Assembly: GCA_002104905.1 (NCBI GenBank)
Contig: MCFE01000440.1
Location: forward strand, 1-64,000
Length of the DNA: 64,000 nt
Direction: 5' to 3'
Source: Basidiobolus meristosporus CBS 931.73
Taxonomy: Eukaryota > Basidiobolomycota > Basidiobolomycetes > Basidiobolales > Basidiobolaceae
This document shows positions 55,958 through 64,000 of this stretch, piece by piece; position 1 is the stretch's first letter; each line of letters begins with the position of its first letter. Under the pieces are notes generated by a model that saw only the letters and a list, made by a program, of their open reading frames with translations, was not told the DNA's origin and did no database searches. A program made the position numbers and the translations under genes.

Positions 55958-58900
55958 CGAGCTGTCACTCTCTGCAATGTCTACTACTGCTATTACTGGA
56001 ATTTTTCCCTCTGCTGAAAAGTTGGATGGATCCAACTACCAAGTGTCGAAGGTGAAGATGAAGATGCTGCTGCAAGAAAGAGGCCTTTGGGATATTGTCA
56101 TGGGAGAAGAATGCCCTCCTAAAAACGTGGGAGAGGAAGCCTTAAAGTACCAGAAGAAAGAACAAAGTGCCTTTAACTGCATTTGCCTTAATGTCAAGGA
56201 CAAATTGCTAATTCAATGCTCAAGAGCAAAAACGGCAAAGAATGCCTGGAAAGCATTAGAAGACACCTACCAGTCATGTTCAGCTGCCAAGAAAATGTAT
56301 CTGAGAAGAAAATTCTTTACTACAAAGATGCTGCCAGGAGAAGAAATGAAAAATCTAATTAACAGAATTACCCTGCTGGTAGATGAGATGGAATCGGTGG
56401 GCGTACCAACTACTGATGAGGATGTGATAGTTACCATCCTGAATAGCCTGACAGACGAGTTTCAGGGCCTTGTATCAGCCCTAGAGTCCAGAACTGAAGA
56501 TTTGACCTTAAATTATGTATATGGAAGGCTCCTGGATGAAGAATTAAGAAAATCAAGCGCCAATAAGAAGGAAGAAGAAAATGCTTTAATAAGCAATGAT
56601 AACCAACAAAGGAGGTACCCAAGACCCTACAAAGGCAACAGCAACCTATTTTGCAACTACTGCAAAAGGAAAGGACACACATCAGACCGGTGTTTCAAAA
56701 AGAGAGATTATCAGCAAAAGAAGCCTGAATATGGAAATGCTGCAACAACTGAAGATAGACTATTCATATCTGCACTAAATATGACCACAAACAAGGATTC
56801 TCAGACGTGGTATATTGACTCTGGAGCTTCTCAACACTTTACACACCAAAAAGAACTTTTTACCCAATATCAAGAAATTCCAATTAAGAAGGTTTTCATG
56901 GGTGACGATAGAACACTTGATGCAGTGGGAGAAGGAACTATCCAAGTAAACCTTAGAAGCAGTGAAGGAAGCCATACACTGACCTTTAAAGAAGTACTCT
57001 ATGTACCAGAAATAGCCAAGAACCTACTCTCTGTAAGCAAGGCCACAGCAGAAGGACTCAGTTTCAGTTTTGACAATTCTGGATGCAGGATCACTGATCA
57101 AAATGGTGCCCATATTGCTTCGGGCATCAGAGATCAGAATCTATACAAGTTGACTTATATTCCATCATATCTGGAAGCCAATATAAGTAACTTAAATGAA
57201 GAAACACCAATGCTTTGGCACAGGAGATTTGGACACATCAATTTTGATTATTTGCGTAAAATGATCAAAGATCAGCTAATTTCTGGAGTGAAAATTGATC
57301 CCCCAGCTAATTTGGAGCACTGTGAAGCCTGCATATATGGGAAACAAGCCAGACAACCGTTCAAGAGCTCTGGGTTAATCAAAACTAAGAAAAAATTAGA
57401 TCTAATTCACTCAGATCTGTGTGGACCTATGCAAAATTTATCCTTAGGCGGGATGAAGTATTTAATCACTTTTATTGATGATTATACAAGATACACATGG
57501 GTCTACTTCATGGAGAGAAAGGAAGAAGCTCTGTCTAAGCTCAGGGAGTTTAAAGCCATGGTGGAGAGAGAAACTGGTGAAAAAATCAAGAAAATACGCT
57601 CTGACAATGGTGGAGAATATACCTCAAAACTCTTCATCCACTTCTGCAAAATTCATGGGATAAAGCAAGAGACTACTGTACCATACTCCCCACAGCAAAA
57701 TGGAGTAGCAGAACGAGCTAACAGATCAATAATTGATATGGCAAGATCTATGATCCATGATCAAAAATTATCCTATGATTTTTGGGCGGAATCAGTTGCC
57801 ACTGCTGTATATCTTAAAAATAGGAGTTATAACAGAATACTTCGTGATTCTACTCCATTTGAAGCATGGTATGGATACAGACCAAGTGCAGAACATCTAA
57901 GAATATTTGGGTGTACAGCATATGCCAAAAAACTGGCCGGAAATCAGTCAAAATTTGAGCCAAAAAGTGTAAAATGCATATTTTTGGGCTACTGCAATGA
58001 GAGTAAGGCATACAGACTCTACAATACCGAAGCAAAGAAGCTGATCAAGTCCAGGGATGTGTTGTTTGATGAAAATTCAAAATTTTCACAAAAAATGACA
58101 TCAGATGATGACAAAAATTTGATCTCAAGTCCACCAATTGTCAGGATTGAATCAGAGCAAAACAATGAAAATTTTTTCACTCCAGAGGACTCTACAACCG
58201 TGGTTCAGCCAGAATCAGTGCCCAGGAATATCCCAGAAGTGATCATTCCAGTATCAAATGCCCGGAGATCAAATCGGACAAGAAATAGCCCAAATTACTA
58301 TATTAATGAGGGTACAAACTTAGCCTATGCCTATTCAGTCCATATTGATGAACCCCAGACTGTAAAAGAGGCCCTAAATAGCCCTCAGACGAAGTTTTGG
58401 AGATCTGCAATGACTGAGGAATATCAGGCCCTGATGGAAAATCAAACTTGGGACTTAGTCAAATTACCAATCAACCGAAAATCAATTGGATGCAGATGGG
58501 TCTTCAAGACAAAGTACAAGGCTGATGGTACAATTGAAAGATACAAAGCAAGACTTGTAGCCAAAGGATACTCTCAAACAAAAGGACTTGACTATACTGA
58601 GACCTTTGCACCGGTAGCCAAGTTTAATTCCATCAGATTAATATTGGCTATTGCAGCCAAATATAAGTTTTTTATTCATCAAATGGATGTAAAAACTGCA
58701 TTTTTGAATGGAGAACTTGATGAGGACGTGTATATGGACCAGCCTGATGGGTTTGTTGACCAAGATAACCCCCATTTGGTCTGCAAGCTTAAAAAGTCAC
58801 TATATGGTCTCAAACAATCACCGAGAGCCTGGAATTGCAAGATAGATTCTTATTTGGAATCTTTGAGTTTCAAAAGGAGTAATGCTGACTATAGTATATA

Positions 58901-59921
58901 CTATAAGCCAGATAGAGCAAATCCAGTTCTATTAGCTCTATATGTGGATGATCTTATTATAGCCACCAATAACCTAGAAACATTGGAAGAGACTAAATCC
59001 AGCCTATCTAAGGAGTTCAAGATGTCCGATCTAGGAGAACTCAGTTACTACTTAGGGATTAAGTTCTCCATAGACAGAAGTACCCAGACTATTACCCTAA
59101 GCCAATCCAAGTATATTCAAGATATACTAAAGAAGTACAAAATGGAAGACTGTAAACCGGCAGCTACCCCAATGGAGACAAACCTTAACTTGGCCAAAAC
59201 TCAACCAAATCAGGAGAGCTTGGTGCCATCTGAAAGCCCTGACTTTCCTTATCAATCTATGGTCGGCAGTCTGATGTATATCATGCTTGGAACACGTCCA
59301 GATATCTCATATTCAGTGGGAGTTGTCAGCCAGCATAATCAGAACTATGGATCTGATCATATTGCAGCAGTTAAGCGGATTTTTAGATACCTAAAAGGAA
59401 CTGCTGATATCTGCTTAAGATACACTTATAAGGACCCAGAACAAGATCTTGTGGGATACTCTGATGCAGATTGGGGACGAAATTTAGAAGACAGAAGATC
59501 CACCACAGGATACACCTTTCTTTACTGTCAAGGAGCAATTTCATGGAACTCAAGAAAGCAACCAACCGTAGCACTTTCTACCACAGAGGCAGAGTACATG
59601 GCAGCCTGTGAAGCTACAAAAGAAGCAATGTGGCTAAGAAAGCTGTTTACAGATTTAGGTCAATGTCAAAAAACGCCTATTACTTTATTTCAAGATAATC
59701 AAGGATGTATACAATTAGGTAGAAATCCAACTTTTCATGCTAGAACCAAGCACATAGATATTAGACATCATTTCATACGTGAAGCTATAGAGAATAACTT
59801 AGTTAGCTTAGTTTACTGTCCTACAGATGAAATGATTGCAGACATATTTACCAAACCATTAGCTAGAGACAAGTTTGAATATCTTAGGTCAAAATTAGGA
59901 CTAGTCAGTATGAACATTTAG
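55950..59921 (+). CDS. Ty1/copia Gag-Pol polyprotein, single open frame
   Basis: 1,323 residues from the ATG at 55950, inside the primer-binding site. The frame is open further upstream to 55818, but that lies in the LTR. Gag: NYQVSKVKMK near residue 30; zinc knuckle C-x2-C-x4-H-x4-C at 235-248. Protease: WYIDSGA, Asp290. Integrase: zinc motif His424, His429, Cys458, Cys461; catalytic Asp489 (HSDLCGP), Asp552 (RSDNGGE), Glu588 (AERANR). Reverse transcriptase: YVDD at 998-1001. RNase H: YSDADWG, TTEAEYMA, FQDNQG, HIDIRHHF. The order protease-integrase-RT-RNase H defines Ty1/copia. Gag and Pol are in one frame without a shift. One oddity is Ser33, where other copies have a conserved Trp. Confidence 0.96.
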   Translation: MSPELSLSAMSTTAITGIFPSAEKLDGSNYQVSKVKMKMLLQERGLWDIVMGEECPPKNVGEEALKYQKKEQSAFNCICLNVKDKLLIQCSRAKTAKNAWKALEDTYQSCSAAKKMYLRRKFFTTKMLPGEEMKNLINRITLLVDEMESVGVPTTDEDVIVTILNSLTDEFQGLVSALESRTEDLTLNYVYGRLLDEELRKSSANKKEEENALISNDNQQRRYPRPYKGNSNLFCNYCKRKGHTSDRCFKKRDYQQKKPEYGNAATTEDRLFISALNMTTNKDSQTWYIDSGASQHFTHQKELFTQYQEIPIKKVFMGDDRTLDAVGEGTIQVNLRSSEGSHTLTFKEVLYVPEIAKNLLSVSKATAEGLSFSFDNSGCRITDQNGAHIASGIRDQNLYKLTYIPSYLEANISNLNEETPMLWHRRFGHINFDYLRKMIKDQLISGVKIDPPANLEHCEACIYGKQARQPFKSSGLIKTKKKLDLIHSDLCGPMQNLSLGGMKYLITFIDDYTRYTWVYFMERKEEALSKLREFKAMVERETGEKIKKIRSDNGGEYTSKLFIHFCKIHGIKQETTVPYSPQQNGVAERANRSIIDMARSMIHDQKLSYDFWAESVATAVYLKNRSYNRILRDSTPFEAWYGYRPSAEHLRIFGCTAYAKKLAGNQSKFEPKSVKCIFLGYCNESKAYRLYNTEAKKLIKSRDVLFDENSKFSQKMTSDDDKNLISSPPIVRIESEQNNENFFTPEDSTTVVQPESVPRNIPEVIIPVSNARRSNRTRNSPNYYINEGTNLAYAYSVHIDEPQTVKEALNSPQTKFWRSAMTEEYQALMENQTWDLVKLPINRKSIGCRWVFKTKYKADGTIERYKARLVAKGYSQTKGLDYTETFAPVAKFNSIRLILAIAAKYKFFIHQMDVKTAFLNGELDEDVYMDQPDGFVDQDNPHLVCKLKKSLYGLKQSPRAWNCKIDSYLESLSFKRSNADYSIYYKPDRANPVLLALYVDDLIIATNNLETLEETKSSLSKEFKMSDLGELSYYLGIKFSIDRSTQTITLSQSKYIQDILKKYKMEDCKPAATPMETNLNLAKTQPNQESLVPSESPDFPYQSMVGSLMYIMLGTRPDISYSVGVVSQHNQNYGSDHIAAVKRIFRYLKGTADICLRYTYKDPEQDLVGYSDADWGRNLEDRRSTTGYTFLYCQGAISWNSRKQPTVALSTTEAEYMAACEATKEAMWLRKLFTDLGQCQKTPITLFQDNQGCIQLGRNPTFHARTKHIDIRHHFIREAIENNLVSLVYCPTDEMIADIFTKPLARDKFEYLRSKLGLVSMNI

Positions 59922-59923
59922 CT

Positions 59924-59932
59924 GAGTGGGAG
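59924..59932 (+). other. polypurine tract of copia copy 1
   Basis: GAGTGGGAG immediately before the 3' LTR, three bases after the polyprotein stop. The same tract precedes the 3' LTR of copy 2. Confidence 0.75.
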
Positions 59933-60281
59933 TGTTGTAAAAATTCGTAATTCCACCTAAATATTCACCTAACTTAGTCACTTAGATCATTTCCCTCAAA
60001 TTCTAGAGAATACTGACCAAATTCCTTGTCGGGATTTACTTAGAATATTTTCACCAAAATACCAGGTACCCAGAACATGAAAATTCTCAAAGTTGTCCAA
60101 ACAGCCCCAAACTTTGCACACATGTTCTTGGGACCTTCCTTAACCTATTCTACGTGTTTGTTATGCCAAGACCATGTAAAAGTATAAATACTACTTTTAC
60201 ATTCAATAAATCATTAAGTGAAAACCACATAATCTACTTGTTCTCCCAATCACTTCCAATATCTCCAAGACTCTTACAACA
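59933..60281 (+). repeat. copia copy 1, 3' LTR
   Basis: 349 bp, no difference seen from the 5' LTR. Confidence 0.96.
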
Positions 60282-60286
60282 GTATA

Positions 60287-61760
60287 TATATGTGCTTAGC
60301 TCTGGCATGATAAGTAGGATCCCTAGTTAATGATATACAGCCTTATTATCTTTGTAAATACATGTTGGTTCATCTAAATTAAAGCCGGAGTCTTTGAATA
60401 ACATCTGTGGCCATATAGTCTCCTTAGTTGCTTGGCAAGCAGCCATATATTCAGCTTCCAATGCCAATAGGGCCACAGTTGGTTATTTCTTGCAACTCCA
60501 AGTAATAGCTGCACCAGCATAAAGATTCCATACCCAGTGATAGAGCATCTGTCAATTAGATCTTTACCCCAATCTGAATCACTATAACCATCAAATCTTA
60601 GCCCATTAGCTGCTCCAGAGTATTCCAGTACCATGTTTATGGTACCCTGTAGATTTCTGAAAATCCGCTTAACTGCTGTAATTTGATCTGATCAATTATT
60701 CTGCAAGAACTGACTGACTATTCCAACTGCCACTGCAATATCTGGACATGTAGACACCATTAGGTACATCAAGCTCCCAACCATTGATTGATAGGGAAAG
60801 TTTTGGTCCATAATTAAGCTGTTTTCACCTAAGACTGGCTGAGATTTGCTTGATATTAGATTATTGTCCATAGGGGTAGCTGCAGGCTTGCAACTTTCCA
60901 TTTTTAAGCTTCTAAGAATGCCCCTGATGTACTTAAACTAATTTAACACAATCTTCTGTGTATGTATGTCAGATTTTACTGCAATTCCAAGAAAATAGCT
61001 CAATTTTCCATGATCTTTCATCTCAAACTTGCTGAAGAGATCTGATTTTGTCTGTTTAAGTGCATCCTGGTCAATTGTAGCTTTTATTAGGCTATCCACA
61101 TAAAGAACTCAAATGATCTCACCATTTTGAGCTGTTTCATATATATACTGTGATCTGCAGTGCTACATATGAGCCCAATCCCCTCTAGATATGTGTCATT
61201 CCTGTTATACCATGCTCTAGACACCTGCTTAAGCCAATACAACAATTTCCAGAGTCTGCACACCTTATTTGGGTTGTTGGATTGGTATATCCTTCTAGTT
61301 GCTCCATATATAGTGTCTTACAAATCCCCATTTAGTAAGGCTGTTTTAATGTCCATTTAGTGTAGATCTAGACTGCATACAGCTGCCAGGGTGAGAACTG
61401 TCCTAATGGCGTTAGACTTGGTAACCAGAGCAAATGCACCCTTTAAGTCTAGTCTCTGGATCTGGGAATATCCTTGAGCCACCAATCTAGCCTTGTATTT
61501 ATCAATGGTGCCATTTGAGGTTATCTTGATCTTGTAGACCCATCTACATCCTATTGGCTTTCTCCCATTTGGTAAATCTACCAGTTTCCATGTTTTACCT
61601 TGATTGGTAATTGGTGCTCCTCCTGCATGGCTTGTTGCTGGGACAAGTCTTGATATAAGAGTTGTACAGGAATAGTGAGTTAAGCTAGTTTTGTGTCCAC
61701 TAAAGCTTGAACTGATTTTTGTTCCAGCAGCTTCTTATGTACATTTTGCCAGATCAATTG
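60287..61760 (-). pseudogene. diverged copia (copia-D): reverse transcriptase and RNase H
   Basis: Minus-strand reading from about 61640: KTWKLVDLPNGRKPIGCRWV, YKARLVAQGYSQ, MDIKTALLNGD, then YLMVSTCPDIAVAVG (about 60760), FDGYSDSDWGKDLIDRCS (about 60560), with frequent stops. It belongs with 55070-55591, from which it was separated by copia copy 1. The clear protein-level differences mark it as a separate copia family or an old lineage. Confidence 0.8.
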
Positions 61761-61799
61761 CTGACTAATTGCATTTCCTAATGTAGGCTGTGGCTGACG

Positions 61800-62010
61800 A
61801 CTCATTTGATTGCATCATATTCACCCAATGAGATCCTACTTGATATGTCTACTTCTGTCCAATAAGGTTTTTCTGATTTATTTGCTGACTAATGCTACTG
61901 CTTTGATAGATAACACTTATATACTGCTAGGCTAAACATAAGACTAATTGACTTTACTAAAAGCTGATCTAACTTAAACATTCAAGTGGCAGATCATAAC
62001 ATTCTCCCCT
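61800..62010 (-). repeat. Ty3/gypsy-2 polypurine tract and start of 3' LTR
   Basis: On the minus strand AGGGGAGAA (62010-62002) is followed by TGTTATGATCTGCC from 62001. The region below contains 'gtatataagtg' and 'aataaatca', as expected of an LTR. Its outer end is not resolved; copia-D sequence begins by about 61760. Confidence 0.55.
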
Positions 62011-64000
62011 ACTAAAGCTGGGTAGGTTCTCCTGAATTTCTTTTCTTGTGATATCAATATCTTGATGGTTCAGTATTATCAGCAAGTCTTGCAAGCTTGA
62101 GTCTGTCCTATGAACTACGTCTTCCCAGATATTGCCTTGTTTGTCCACCAGTTGGAAAGTTGCAAATGGACATTCTTTGATGATTTTGAATGGCCCTCTC
62201 CAATGTGGCTCAAACTTCTTCCAAGTGCTGTTTCTTAGCAATACAAAGTTCCCAACTGTCAATACTTCTGTGCTATAGTCTAATCAAATCTCTGCTTCAT
62301 CTTTTCTGCATTTTGAGATACTTTAGCCTGTGCCTCTTGACATCTTTGCCCCAGCTGCTGGTGTCTGCCAGGTTGACTAAGCTCATCTTTAAGGTGCCTG
62401 TAAGCATTGGTTGTGTGAGACCTCTTGGAATCCTTGGTTCACATTGATACACTAAGTAAATTGACAACTGTAGGGTGGTGTTGTGCACTCTGACTCTACA
62501 GGCAAAAAGTGCTTGGTATATATACTCATCCCATCTACTAGCAGCTCCATTTGCATACTTGGTCAGCATTTTTCCAAATAATCCATTGAACTGTTCAGTG
62601 ACTCCATTAGTAATGGGGTGATATACTGAGGTTTCAGGTGTTTGATCTGCTGCATTTTCAGTTAAGCTTCCAATGTCTTTGAAATAAAGTTTGCTCCTCT
62701 ATTGGATAAGATCGCCACATGGCATCCAAACTTCATCAGGATCTCATGGTAGATGGAACTTGCAACTGCTTGCTCACTGACTTTAGGTACAGCTTTAGTA
62801 ACTGGACATTTAGTGGCATGGTCTGTTGTTACTAAGATCCAATGGTGACATTTCCTGGAGGTTGGCAGTCTTCCAATGTAGTCAATACCCCATCTCTCAA
62901 ATGGTCTTACAGGCTCCAGAGGAAAGAGTTTGGCAATTTTTTGTGGCTGACCTTAATTGATTTGGCAGTTTGGGCAGGTTTTCACTAGCCTCTCAATTTC
63001 TTGTTTCATTCTGGGCCACCATGCTCTGGCTTTCACAAGACTATAGGTTCCTTCAATCCTAAGATGACCATATCAATTGTGTATATTATTTATTAAATCC
63101 AGACAAGTAGCATAAGGTAAATAGGCAATAGGGCTTCTATCAACAATTTGGTAGAGTGTTTCATCCTGTACTACAATATTTGATGACTTCATCCCAAATT
63201 ATCTTCTTGATATCTTCATCCACTTCATTACAAATGGCTTGGTCCTCCAAGTACTTTGGTAATAAGCTATGCCTATCTGATTCAGGCACTAAGTTGAGTT
63301 GTGTCACTTGTTCTAGTCTTGACACAGCATCAGCAACCATGTTGCTTTTTCCAGGGTAGTAGACAATCTCCAAATCAAATTGCTGGATGTATTCACTCCA
63401 TCTTGTCATTCTTCTGGATAGTACCTTCTGAGTAAATATGTACTTAAGGGAGGTGTCATCAGTCTTCACAGTGCATTTTACTCCTTTAATATAGCATCTC
63501 CATGTCTTCAAGCAGTGTATTATAGTAAGCAACTGCTTCTCATACTCCAAAAAGTATTGTTCTGCTGAGTACAGTTTCTTGGATTCAAAGGCAACTGGGT
63601 GGTTCTTTCCCTTGTGTTCTTGGCTCAGCACTTCACCAATTGCATAGTCTGAAGTATCTGTGCACAGAGTAAACTCTTTTCTGAAGTTTGGGATTCTAAA
63701 GCTTGGCAGCTTAGCAAGTTCATTCTTGAGTGTCTGAAAGGCAGTCTCACAGGCTATGTCCCACTTAATGGTCGTGTCTTTCTTGAGAATATCAGTTAAG
63801 GGGGCTTCAACACTTGCAAAGGACCTGACAAATATCCAATAATAGGAAACCATTCCAAGGAATGATCTGAGCTCTGATATGCAATGGGGCTGCTTCAGAT
63901 TCTTGATGACTTCAACCTTCTTGGGATCTAAGGTCACACCTGTACTAGTCACTCTGAGTCCCAGGAATTCAATATGTTCCTTCAAGAAGTCACACTTTGC
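61969..64000 (-). pseudogene. Ty3/gypsy-2 pol remnant (RT end, RNase H, integrase)
   Basis: 63985-63161 is open for 274 codons. It holds the RT C-terminus (HIEFLGLRVTSTGV, LRSFLGMVSYY), RNase H (FTLCTDTSDYAIGEVLSQ, LYSAEQYFLEYEKQLLTII) and the tether region (YYPGKSNMVADAVSRLE). Below it the integrase is broken (QFNGLFGKMLTKYANG about 62585-62540; VGNFVLLRNSTWKKFEPHWRGPFKI at 62262-62180, the GPY/F-type module). The element continues past the window edge. No chromodomain was seen after the GPY/F module, unlike the chromovirus at 20442. Confidence 0.85.

Larger units (their letters stand above)
55592..60286 (+). mobile_element. copia full-length copy 1, structurally intact, GTATA target duplication
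   Basis: 4,685 bp (55597-60281) between direct repeats GTATA (55592-55596, 60282-60286). Both LTRs are 349 bp and look identical base for base, so the insertion is recent. Primer-binding site, one long open frame and polypurine tract are all present. It is inserted in the RNase H gene of the diverged minus-strand copia-D. This is the only potentially active retrotransposon in the window. Confidence 0.96.

Noticed and set aside
56431-58035. Several open frames antisense to the copia polyprotein
   Set aside because: They mirror the coding strand, occur equally in copy 2, and have no codon signal of their own.

Overview
The window looks like nuclear DNA of a fungus. Short introns (56-63 bp) with GT..AG borders, TATA boxes before several genes, a fungal-type SKN1/KRE6 beta-glucan synthesis protein, a small 7TM receptor and a hexose permease all point that way. 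The dense load of LTR retrotransposons and the style of the hexose permease suggest an early-diverging lineage (Kickxellomycotina-like), but that placement is a guess. I saw no rRNA, convincing tRNA or CRISPR array.

The DNA falls into two kinds of compartment. GC-balanced stretches (about 1-7.85 kb, 12.15-16.7 kb and 32.26-36.7 kb) hold the ordinary genes: a 7-transmembrane receptor (164-1287), a gamma-glutamylcyclotransferase-like enzyme (2729-3253), a SKN1/KRE6 protein (4305-5687), a sugar transporter (14193-12668, minus) and a 69-residue probable mitochondrial membrane protein (33956-33747, minus). Between them lie long stretches with no recognisable gene. The remaining AT-rich stretches are almost entirely nested transposable elements.

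The transposon content includes: (i) a Ty1/copia family with one full-length copy (55597-60281: LTRs that look identical, 5-bp target duplication, one open polyprotein), one broken full-length copy (38844-43527), solo LTRs and fragments; (ii) a more diverged copia into which the full-length copy jumped; (iii) two Ty3/gypsy elements, one a chromovirus with a C-terminal chromodomain (20442-28606); (iv) a PIF/Harbinger-like DNA transposon (24683-28098) inside that chromovirus, plus two 733-bp foldback elements sharing its ends and its 3-bp target duplication; (v) solo LTRs of a third LTR family, called LTR-B here; (vi) a dispersed repeat, R1; (vii) a multicopy unit, called element X here, which fills most of 37-55 kb in a near-tandem array with another copy at 28.6-30.6 kb.

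Element X encodes a repetitive coiled-coil-type protein that I do not recognise. It is linked head-to-head with remnants that look like a CACTA/Plavaka-type transposase. An isolated fragment of an archaeo-eukaryotic (PrimPol-like) primase with recognisable catalytic motifs sits at the edge of one AT-rich island (7858-8735). Element X and the primase fragment are the least explained parts of the window. In the copia family, the gag start codon lies inside a primer-binding site that pairs with the anticodon region of initiator tRNA, so the start AUG is the complement of the tRNA's CAU anticodon.
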